Source: Entamoeba histolytica HM-1:IMSS
Taxonomy: Eukaryota > Evosea > Mastigamoebida > Endamoebidae
Assembly: GCF_000208925.1 (NCBI RefSeq)
Contig: NW_001915212.1
Location: 1,456-14,428, forward strand
Length of the DNA: 12,973 nt
Reading direction: 5' to 3'
Made by a program: the position numbers and the translations under genes. The notes beneath the pieces were generated by a model. It saw only the letters and a program-made list of their open reading frames with translations, did not search any database and had not been told where the DNA came from. Shown piece by piece: positions 1 through 6,760 of the stretch. Within the stretch, counting starts at the first letter, position 1. Each line of letters begins with the position of its first letter.

Positions 1-765
1 CTTTTTATTTCTTCTTTTCTTATTTTATTACATCTTTGTGATTTATTATTTTTATATTCTTCTTCTACTTTATTTTTATTCTTTTATATCTTTATATTCT
101 TTTTATATTATTTGTTTTTCGTTGTTTTTATATTTCTTTCTTCTATTATTTATCAATTTTATATTCATTTATTCATTCTTTTTATTTCTTTTTATTAATT
201 CTTGAGTATTGTATATTTCTTTATTATTTCATTTGTGTATTATCAAAATATATGTTTTATTGATTTTATGTTGAACAAAATATTGAATAATTCAATATTT
301 CCATTCTTAATTATTCATTATTTATTCTGAAATGTTGTGTATATTTATTATATTAAATGAATATGATGAATAAATATCAATATTATTGTTTATTTGATTT
401 TAAAAATAATAAATGAATATGAAATAATAAATGAAATAAAATAATGAAGACAATGAAATGATAATGAAATAAAATAATCTAATATTGAACAAATCAAATA
501 AAGAATATATTGAATATATCATTATTGTTACTTTATTATTTGTTATTTCAATTATTAAATATTAATAAATTATTATTCATGAATATTTAATTGATATTTT
601 ACAATTTCATTTTCATTTTATTTAATAAATAATAATTGAATGAATAATAATAATTTAATATATGAAATAATAAAAAGAAAGATAAATAATAAAGAAATAT
701 GATGTATTTAATATATAATATAATTTATTATCAAATAAAATAATAATATCAAATGATGAATTATT
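1..765. other. AT-rich spacer, no gene seen
   Basis: No convincing coding frame was found on either strand. The first 200 bases are strongly pyrimidine-rich on the plus strand (runs of TTTTATT, TTCTT and similar); the remainder is mixed A/T. It contains a perfect inverted repeat at 278-300 (10-bp arms, 3-nt loop) and a 16-bp direct repeat AATGAAATAAAATAAT at 430-445 and 463-478. Both are easy to produce in DNA this rich in A+T. Nothing resembling a tRNA or rRNA is visible. Confidence 0.6.
278..300. repeat. Perfect 10-bp inverted repeat
   Basis: AAATATTGAA and TTCAATATTT are exact reverse complements separated by TAA. It lies in non-coding AT-rich DNA with no gene close by. It could form a hairpin in RNA or a cruciform in DNA, but no function is implied by position. 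Confidence 0.5.
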
Positions 766-885
766 TTTATTTCAAAATATTTTGCATCAATAAAATATGT
801 TGCTAAATATTTTGCATCATTAATTTTTGCATCATTAAATTTTGCACTTTTTTTATTTGTTTCAATAAAATTTGCATCCTTTATT
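766..885. repeat. 15-bp tandem repeat (minisatellite)
   Basis: Eight contiguous 15-bp units start at 766, 781, 796, 811, 826, 841, 856 and 871. The consensus is close to TTTGCATCAATAAAA. Units at 781, 811 and 826 are the best conserved (TTTGCATCA followed by A/T). Units at 766, 796, 841 and 856 are diverged but keep the 15-bp register, for example TTTGTTTCAATAAAA at 856. The array lies between AT-rich spacer and a pyrimidine-rich stretch that adjoins the decayed LINE. Related TTTGCATC motifs appear at 12401-12453, near the other end of the window. Confidence 0.75.
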
Positions 886-1040
886 TTTTTCTTTCTTTTC
901 TTCTTTTATCATCTCTTTTGTTTTATTACACTTTATCTTCTTTCTTTTTATATTCTCTCCTTTCTACTTTTATTCTTTCTTCATATTCTTCTACTTTTTA
1001 CTTTCTTTTTATTCTTTTATATCATTCATTCTCTTCTTTT

Positions 1041-1665
1041 TCAATTATTTGCTTTTTTAGTTGCCATTCTGACATCTTTTAATTTTTCTATTTTCATTAG
1101 AATATTCTTTAATTCCTTATACTTATTTCTTTTCTTCATTTACACTCAATTAATATTGTGATCAGCCACAATAGTCATATCAAATAATAGACTAGTTTTA
1201 TTCTTTTTATCTAATACATATATGTCTGGTATTTTGTGGTATTGTCCATTCACTTTTATGCATTATTTGTTTGTTCCATATCATTGTGATGTCTTTATAT
1301 TGGAACACTGTTTCATATGGAGGTTTTTTATATTGTTTATTTCCTATGTATTTTCTTATTAATCCCTCCCATATTATAATGCCTATATTGTCATGTTTTT
1401 CTATTTGTGATTTTTTATGACCAATATAAGATAGTAGAATGTGTTCTACTGTAGCTATCTTTTCTTTACAAAGTGTGGAATATTTCAATCTTTCATTTTT
1501 CATTATTTTTGCTTTTTTATACCCACAAAATATTGCTCCATCATTCATTTTAGTTAATTGTAGGAATGCATTTTTTTTAATATTGATGGACTTCCATGCT
1601 TTCACTGTAGTAGTTTTATCTACTCATTTTGACTCAAACCATCTTCTAAAATATCATTTGTTTGA
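1041..1665 (-). pseudogene. LINE restriction-like endonuclease domain remnant
   Basis: On the minus strand, 1605 down to 1207 reads as about 132 codons resembling the C-terminal domain of R2/R4/Dong-type LINE proteins. A zinc-knuckle region contains CKEKIATVEHIL, followed by a KHDN....WE motif and a WNKQI motif. Of the usual CCHC residues only one Cys and the His are obvious; the first Cys reads Ser and the last reads Tyr. Just before the catalytic motif the frame is lost. In the next frame, about 1235 to 1149, the sequence reads PDIYVLDKKNK...LLFD, which preserves the PD-X14-D endonuclease signature, then ADHNIN and a stop. After that stop the same frame continues (KYKELKN...) down to 1041. 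Upstream the frame is also interrupted (stop just before VDKTTT near 1625). The 1605 end has no ATG (GTG), so this is not an intact gene. The identification rests on motif pattern and is fairly secure; activity is not expected. Confidence 0.75.
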
Positions 1666-2430
1666 TGACACTTCCATTTTTTGATTTATTTATCTTTAAT
1701 TTCATTGTGGATTATTCCCATTTCTTCACTACTTCTTTTTCTTTTTTCTTTTCAATCCCTTCATTTATTATTTCTTCTATTTTTGTTTCATTTATTTTAT
1801 GAATTGGTGTTTTTTAATTCTATTCCATATTCATTTCTTACTGTACCATTTATCTAATATGTTATTTCCTATTTCACATTCTCTGGTACATTAGTACATC
1901 ACTGTTCTAATTAATTCAATAACATATTCATAATTTATATTATCTAATATGCAAATTTATCATTACTTTAATTGTCACTTATAAATATGATAAAATTAAC
2001 ATGACTTATATTCTATAATATTGTTATTTATTATCACCATTCTTATTTTACACTTTATAACAAATTCTGGTATTATTTTATCTACTCTTTTGTTTTCTAT
2101 TTCTTTTCTTTACATAATTAATTCTTAATCTTTTCTTTATGTATTGTTTGTTCATTACAAATTCATTTTCTTCAATTCAACTTCATTGTTTTGTTGTATT
2201 TTTGGGTTTTATGAGTGTTTCTATTTCCTTTATATTTCTAAGAATTATCATTTCTTTTTATATTTTTCTATACTTGTTATGTTTTTATTATGTCTCATCA
2301 CATATTAATATAAACACTTTCCCTTTTATGTTAATTACCTGCATATTAATAAATTTTAATACGTTATTTTGTATTCCAACGTTCATTTTCATCACCTCAT
2401 GTAAGTATAACATACTATATTGAATTATTT
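1041..2430 (-). mobile_element. Decayed 5'-truncated LINE (non-LTR retrotransposon)
   Basis: The minus strand carries coding-like segments in several frames, interrupted by stops and frameshifts. The clearest part is the C-terminal endonuclease region (separate entry). Reading toward the element's 5' end (rising coordinates), open pieces can be followed: lysine/glutamate-rich pieces around 1700-1810, a stretch with IELIRTVMY near 1900, one with IENKRVDKIIPEFV near 2100, and MKMNVGIQNNVLKF near 2390. These fit the linker and post-reverse-transcriptase part of an R2/R4-like LINE ORF, as in Entamoeba LINEs, but I could not identify the catalytic reverse-transcriptase motif. No reverse-transcriptase core or 5' end is visible beyond about 2430, so the copy appears 5'-truncated. 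No target-site duplication could be assigned. Both ends are approximate. The only plus-strand open frames here are shadows. Confidence 0.7.
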
Positions 2431-3250
2431 AATTGAAAGAATAACTGAAGATAGGAAATAATTAATCAAATAAAAACATTAAGAATAGGAGTTAAACAAA
2501 AAGAATAAAACTGATAAATTAAACAGAATAAAAGATTACATAAATAAATGAGTGAGTAATAATATCTAAAATACCTAAATGTTTGTTGTTGATTTATTTT
2601 TAATCAGATAATTTTGATAGAAGAGAGAAAAAAGTGAAGAAGTATTACTAAAATTCGGTGTAAACAAACAGTCATACAATATTTACCAATAAACAATCAA
2701 ATCAAATGAGTTGTGAATATTTTAATTATTTTTTAACTAAAAGATTGAGTCAGACGAAGAGAGTTATTATTTAAAAGATGCAAAAACACAAATGAACAAT
2801 GTAATAACACAATAGTTAATAGTTATGATCTGTTATTAAAAGCTAAAATAATACAAATTAAATAAAGTCAAATGATGAAAATAAGAAGAAAGACAAAAGA
2901 ACATAACCAAAAAAGAAACAAAGAATAATAAAAATAAAAAAAAAGAAAGAAGAAAGAAATTTCAAAAACATAAAAAGCATAATTCATACAAAAACAACAA
3001 AAGGAATAAGAAATAGAAAAGATGAACAAAAAAAAGGAATAACATTTAGATAAAGAATAATGATGAATTGTTTAATGACGTCAAATAAGAAAGAAGGAAT
3101 GAAGAAGAGAAAAAGATGTAATAAAAGATACTAAAGGTTAAGGAAAAGAAAAATGATAAAAAAAAGAGTTAAAAAAGAAAGAAAAAAGGAAAAGAAGAAT
3201 AAAAGTCCAAACGGTCTATTTTTATAGGAAGAAAAGAATAAAAACCTAAA
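2431..3250. other. Purine-rich spacer upstream of the acyltransferase gene
   Basis: No gene is supported. The longest ATG-started plus-strand reading I noticed, from about 2706, stops after about 23 codons. From about 2870 to 3200 the plus strand is dominated by A and G (AAGAAGAAAG-type runs), which suppresses stops in some frames without looking protein-like. A short T-rich interruption near 3213-3228 (GGTCTATTTTTATAGG) lies 50-65 bases before the next start codon and could serve as a TATA-like element. Confidence 0.5.
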
Positions 3251-3264
3251 GAACTTATAAAAAG
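3251..3264 (+). promoter_or_regulatory. GAAC core-promoter element of the MBOAT gene
   Basis: GAACTTATAAAAAG begins 28 bases upstream of the ATG at 3279. The GAAC box is one of three known core-promoter elements of Entamoeba protein-coding genes. The same GAACTTATAA decamer occurs at the same distance before the TLDc gene (10418). The transcription start itself is not identified. Confidence 0.6.
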
Positions 3265-3278
3265 AAATAAGAAAGAAG

Positions 3279-4694
3279 ATGTTTAGTAATTATTCACTTG
3301 CAGATGATTGGGTCGAACCACTTTCAAGTGCACTTAATGTACCATTAGACCAAGTGAAATATTTTTCAAATGCAGTACTTGCAGCACCAATTTGTTTTGG
3401 ATTAAGATATCTTCCAAATAATCAAAATATTAAACATATTGTTTATGGAACATTAGGAATGGTTTTTTCATATTTACTTTTTGGAATGGAATTTATAACA
3501 GTATTTTTTACATCAATACCAGTTTATTTAATTATGAAATATAATAAAACACAAAAAGCAGCAAATATATGTTTTATAATAACATTTGGATATTTATTAT
3601 ATCGACATATTTATTTATATTTTAATATGTATCTTGTCTGGACACTTGAATTTACAACAACACATATGATTATTACATTAAAATTAACCGCATTTGCATT
3701 TAGTGTTGCAAATTCATTTAAGAAAGAATTAACACCATATTTAGAAGCACATAAAATAAATAAATATCCAAGTATTATAGAATTTTATGGATTTATATTC
3801 TTTTATCCAGGATTATTTAGTGGACCATCATTAGAATATCGGGATTATATGTCATTTATTGATATGAGTAGATTTAATCTTATCAAAGGAAAAGAACTTC
3901 CTAAAATCCCAATTTTGAAATTCCTAGAACATTATATTGGAGGAATTATTATATATTTTATTTATGCATATATTAATAGTAATCCATTACCAAACCCAGA
4001 ATATTATATTCTTGAACATCCAGAAACATGTAGTATTTGGTGGAAATTATTAACCATTTGGTGGACAGTTTCTACAATTCGATTAAAATATTATGGAACA
4101 TGGAAATTGACTGAATCACTTGGAGAAATTTCAGGATGTGGTTATACTGGAACAACAAAAGAAGGAAAAGATGAATTTTTATTATATAGAAATGTTAGTA
4201 TTATAGAATTTGAAGTATGTAGGTCATGTAAAGTAAATATGGATCTTTGGAATACTTATGTTCAAAAATGGTTAAAGAATTATGTTTATGTCTCTATGAT
4301 TGGAACACCATTAGAAAGATATAAAACAAGTTTAACTATGGCAGTTTGTGCATTTTGGCATGGAGTATATCCAGGATATTATATGTCATTTTTTGTTTTA
4401 GGATTTGATAAAGATTTATCAAATTTAATTTATAAACGACTTGATCCATATATGAGAATGAAATTTGGAGAAGGAAGTATTGTATGGAATGGATATGATA
4501 TTTTATTAAGAATATTTAATCATTGGCATTTAAATTATGCAGTTTATCCTTTCATGAGATTTGAATTAATTCCTTCACTTATTGTAGTTTATAGAACATA
4601 TTTCCTTGGTTATCTTATTCCATTAATACTTTATTTGTGGTTAACTTATTATCCTCCTCATTTAACACAAGAAAAAATTAAGAAAGAAGAATGA
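3279..4694 (+). CDS. MBOAT-family lysophospholipid acyltransferase, ER membrane
   Basis: This is a 471-aa multi-spanning membrane protein with the hallmarks of membrane-bound O-acyltransferases. The family transfers an acyl chain from acyl-CoA; the MBOAT1/2/5/7 branch reacylates lysophospholipids in the ER (Lands cycle). Visible motifs are SGPSLEYRDY at 181-190; WNTYVQKWLKNYVY at 324-337, carrying the conserved Asn325; and AVCAFWHGVYPGYY at 355-368, with the catalytic His361. The Asn motif plus the WHGxYPGYY form match the lysophospholipid acyltransferase branch better than DGAT1 or porcupine-type enzymes. Length is typical. The C-terminus reads KKEE, a KKxx dilysine ER-retrieval signal if the tail is cytosolic. 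The ATG at 3279 is supported by a GAAC box 24 bases upstream and fits the very short leaders of Entamoeba mRNAs. No intron or break is seen. The lysolipid class and acyl preference cannot be read from the sequence. Confidence 0.85.
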   Translation: MFSNYSLADDWVEPLSSALNVPLDQVKYFSNAVLAAPICFGLRYLPNNQNIKHIVYGTLGMVFSYLLFGMEFITVFFTSIPVYLIMKYNKTQKAANICFIITFGYLLYRHIYLYFNMYLVWTLEFTTTHMIITLKLTAFAFSVANSFKKELTPYLEAHKINKYPSIIEFYGFIFFYPGLFSGPSLEYRDYMSFIDMSRFNLIKGKELPKIPILKFLEHYIGGIIIYFIYAYINSNPLPNPEYYILEHPETCSIWWKLLTIWWTVSTIRLKYYGTWKLTESLGEISGCGYTGTTKEGKDEFLLYRNVSIIEFEVCRSCKVNMDLWNTYVQKWLKNYVYVSMIGTPLERYKTSLTMAVCAFWHGVYPGYYMSFFVLGFDKDLSNLIYKRLDPYMRMKFGEGSIVWNGYDILLRIFNHWHLNYAVYPFMRFELIPSLIVVYRTYFLGYLIPLILYLWLTYYPPHLTQEKIKKEE

Positions 4695-4763
4695 AAGAAT
4701 AAATAAAATAGGGTTAAATTTAATACGTTTTGTAAGTTTTTTTTATTACTTTTTTTTTGTTTC

Positions 4764-4788
4764 ATCATTTCAAACAGAATGAAATGAT
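4764..4788. repeat. 9-bp hairpin after the MBOAT gene
   Basis: ATCATTTCA (4764-4772) and TGAAATGAT (4780-4788) are exact reverse complements with a 7-nt loop. It lies about 70 bases past the MBOAT stop, directly after a T-rich run, where the mRNA 3' end is expected. It may sit in or just beyond the 3' UTR. Role unknown. Confidence 0.5.
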
Positions 4789-4888
4789 TAAGGAAAATAT
4801 TATGTTATAAAAACTTCAAAAATACTTAACAACTTCAATTCAGTCGAGAATAATTTATTTTTAGTTTAAAAGAAGAGCCAATCTTCAC

Positions 4889-4919
4889 TGTTTTGAGTTT
4901 TAAAAAAGCACTCAAAACA
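4889..4919. repeat. 10-bp perfect hairpin
   Basis: TGTTTTGAGT (4889-4898) and ACTCAAAACA (4910-4919) pair perfectly around an 11-nt loop. The arms contain three G/C positions each, which is more than expected for chance in this AT-rich spacer. It lies about 180 bases before the small gene at 5100. It could belong to a non-coding RNA or a 3' UTR; nothing in the sequence decides this. Confidence 0.5.
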
Positions 4920-4926
4920 AAAAGGC

Positions 4927-4958
4927 AGATATTAGGTTTGATATTCAAGCAAATATCT
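4927..4958. repeat. Nested inverted repeat
   Basis: Outer arms AGATATT (4927-4933) and AATATCT (4952-4958) enclose inner arms TTGA (4938-4941) and TCAA (4945-4948). It follows the 4889-4919 hairpin after a 7-base gap, so the two could form adjacent stem-loops in one transcript. Confidence 0.4.
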
Positions 4959-5037
4959 TCAATAAATCGATGAAGTTAAATGAAAGTTTCAAAAAAAAAA
5001 AAAAAAGAAATAATAAAGATATTTGTGGTGATGACAT

Positions 5038-5061
5038 GAACAAGTTGTCATGAATATTTAA
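5038..5061 (+). promoter_or_regulatory. Possible promoter elements of the endosulfine-like gene
   Basis: GAAC at 5038-5041 is followed by a TATTTAA match at 5055-5061, the latter 38 bases before the ATG at 5100. The GAAC lies 58 bases from the ATG, farther than in the other genes of this window, so the assignment is tentative. Confidence 0.3.
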
Positions 5062-5099
5062 TTTAAGAAGTAAAACTAAAAAATATTGTTAAAATAAAC

Positions 5100-5285
5100 A
5101 TGTCAGATACAACTAAATCATATGGAATGTTAGCTCAAGCTGAAAGAAAGAATAAAAAATTTTTTGATTCAGCTGATTGGTCAGAACAATTTTCACCAAT
5201 ATCATTTCCAGTTGATAGTGAATTTCTTCATACACCAAAGTTACCAACTCATTTTAAAACAACAAATAGTGTTATTGTTAAATGA
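5100..5285 (+). CDS. Small endosulfine-like protein (ENSA/ARPP-19/Igo), putative
   Basis: This is a 61-aa hydrophilic protein with no signal peptide or membrane segment. Residues 22-27 read FDSADW in the context KNKKFFDSADW. This closely resembles the FDSGDY core of endosulfines, whose serine is phosphorylated by Greatwall/Rim15 kinase to turn the protein into an inhibitor of PP2A-B55. The corresponding residue would be Ser24. Two further similarities support the idea: YGML at 8-11 resembles the L-Y-G-x-L motif upstream of the core in yeast Igo proteins, with a shorter spacing here. The C-terminal HTPKLPTHFKTTNS resembles the TPxxLPxRKSS tail of ENSA, though without its PKA site. Family members are usually about twice as long. 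The expected role, if correct, is cytosolic control of PP2A-B55 in mitotic entry or quiescence. The start codon gives the full conserved region. It converges with the lectin gene (100 bp between stops). The function is inferred from short motifs, so moderate confidence; that it is a real gene is likely. Confidence 0.55.
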   Translation: MSDTTKSYGMLAQAERKNKKFFDSADWSEQFSPISFPVDSEFLHTPKLPTHFKTTNSVIVK

Positions 5286-5385
5286 ATGAATAGATAAATG
5301 TGAATATAAATTAAAATGAATGAATTTCTTTTTCTTCATTTATTTTTTTTTTTAATTTTAAAAGAAATAAATAAAAAAAGAAGTA

Positions 5386-6618
5386 TTAAATTACTCTGTT
5401 GAAATTATTTGAATAAAGAATTACAGTGTAAAAAAGAACTGCAATAAAGAGAATAAGTTGGAATCCAAATATGAAATAATCATTAATTGTTAATGAAATA
5501 ACTTTTTCATATTGATTATTTGAAGAATAAAAAGAATGACTAAGTGTTGTAATTTTATCCATCAAATCACCAATTGAAGTAAAGAAATCTGAAACTTTAT
5601 CAGCTTCATCATCTTGAATATCATGAATTGTTTTTAAAACAGTTGCACTACTTCTTAAATAAGTTACACTTTTTGATGTTTTTTCCATTCTATCATATAT
5701 TTTATTTAAAATTTCATTTCTTTCTTTTGCTAATTTAATATTTAATGCAAGTTCATCAGAAATATTTCCAATTGTATTATATATTTTTATCATTTTACAT
5801 TTTTCATTATCATCACATTGTTTATTAATTTCTTCTTCATTAAAATTATTAGTAATTGGTTCTAGTTTTAATTCTTGTGTTTCTGGTTCTTTAGTTTTAT
5901 ATTCTTTTCTTTTAGGTATTTTAACTTTTGGATCAATCATTTTAACAGAAAGTAGTCGATGACTATCACTAAGATCTCCATTACTTGCACTAATTCCAAA
6001 GTATTGACCAATATCCATTTTAAATACTGCTGCTTTAAAACAACTAACTTTTTCTTTTCCTTGTTGTTGAAGGTCTAAATTAATTTCATGAGTGTCATGA
6101 TTATATTCAAAATATACTGTAAATGGACTTCCTCTATATGACCCAAAATAACATGACTTAGACATAAGATCAATTCCATCTGTTTCTCCATTATATTCTT
6201 TATTATTAAAATTCATTATCATTTGTGCTGTTGGTACTTCAATTTTACCATTTTGGAATGTATCAAAAATAACACTAATTCCTTTCCATTTATTAGATGC
6301 TCCAAATGCTTTTCCTGTTTTTAATGGTGTTTGTGTAAACCATAACGCAATACCATCAGCATGTTTTCCTTCTTTATTTGATGTTATTTGTAGTGTAATT
6401 TCCATTTTAAAGCTTTTAATAGGTATTCTTTTTCTAGAAATAATAAGTCCTGAAACACTTGGGGTGTCTGGTGTAAGTTCAATCATTGTGTCATTAATCA
6501 CATTTATTTTACCAACTTTTTTCCAATTTTTAAGTAAAGTAGTATATGGTGCTTCTAATGTAAATTCAGAGATAGGAGATGATAGTCCAAAATAAATGAA
6601 GAAAAGAATGATAATCAT
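5386..6618 (-). CDS. L-type (legume-like) lectin, ERGIC-53/VIP36-like cargo receptor
   Basis: This is a 410-aa type I membrane protein: signal peptide about 1-13, luminal lectin domain about 17-230, predicted coiled-coil or helical stem about 260-375, and a membrane segment about 381-402. Lectin-domain landmarks are HADGIALWF at 86-94 (matching the GDGIAFW motif of ERGIC-53), IFDTFQN at 117-123 (calcium-ligand pattern D-x-F-x-N), TDG at 146-148, and the paired cysteines Cys156 and Cys193. YFGISASNGDLSDSHRLLSV at 206-225 is the characteristic end of the fold. The family binds high-mannose glycans in a calcium-dependent way and carries glycoproteins between ER and Golgi. The short tail YSNNFNRVI lacks the KKFF-type dilysine of ERGIC-53, so its retrieval must rest on something else. 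The ATG at 6618 starts the signal peptide and a GAAC box lies 30 bases upstream. It is downstream of, and in the same direction as, the CPBF-like gene. Confidence 0.85.
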   Translation of the reverse strand: MIIILFFIYFGLSSPISEFTLEAPYTTLLKNWKKVGKINVINDTMIELTPDTPSVSGLIISRKRIPIKSFKMEITLQITSNKEGKHADGIALWFTQTPLKTGKAFGASNKWKGISVIFDTFQNGKIEVPTAQMIMNFNNKEYNGETDGIDLMSKSCYFGSYRGSPFTVYFEYNHDTHEINLDLQQQGKEKVSCFKAAVFKMDIGQYFGISASNGDLSDSHRLLSVKMIDPKVKIPKRKEYKTKEPETQELKLEPITNNFNEEEINKQCDDNEKCKMIKIYNTIGNISDELALNIKLAKERNEILNKIYDRMEKTSKSVTYLRSSATVLKTIHDIQDDEADKVSDFFTSIGDLMDKITTLSHSFYSSNNQYEKVISLTINDYFIFGFQLILFIAVLFYTVILYSNNFNRVI

Positions 6619-6648
6619 TGATATTCTTAATAATTCCTTTTTTTTTAA

Positions 6649-6652
6649 GTTC
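6649..6652 (-). promoter_or_regulatory. GAAC core-promoter element of the lectin gene
   Basis: On the minus strand AAAGAACTTAAA lies with its GAAC 30 bases before the ATG at 6618. A TTTATAAAAA run lies just upstream (about 6656-6666) and may act as the TATA-like element. This box falls inside the 142-bp gap to the CPBF-like gene, which argues for independent transcription. Confidence 0.55.
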
Positions 6653-6760
6653 TTTTTTTTTATAAATTCTTCTTTTAAATTTCTTTTAAAATTTCTTTAA
6701 AATTTAAAAAACAAAAACAAAAAAATATCTTCTGAATAAAATTGTGTTTTTAAAAAAGAT

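Larger units (their letters stand above)
4695..5099. other. Spacer with several hairpins
   Basis: Between the MBOAT stop and the small endosulfine-like gene there is no further coding frame. Three inverted repeats stand out (4764-4788, 4889-4919, 4927-4958; separate entries). They are followed by a long A run at about 4991-5006. The last 60 bases include a GAAC (5038-5041) and a TATTTAA-like motif (5055-5061), plausible promoter elements for the gene at 5100. Confidence 0.5.

Noticed and set aside
872..1060. 62-aa plus-strand open frame
   Set aside because: Phe/Ser/Ile-only translation of pyrimidine-rich DNA; overlaps the end of the minisatellite and has no protein character.
1439..1684. 81-aa plus-strand open frame
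   Set aside because: Lies opposite the LINE endonuclease remnant, whose minus-strand reading has recognisable motifs; this is its shadow.
2139..2423. 94-aa hydrophobic plus-strand open frame
   Set aside because: Antisense to Lys/Asn-rich LINE sequence, which gives Phe/Ile/Leu-rich translation; no promoter or family likeness.
5000..5045. Box C/D snoRNA (GTGATGA near 5028)
   Set aside because: A box C-like heptamer is there but no CTGA box D with terminal pairing was found at a suitable distance.
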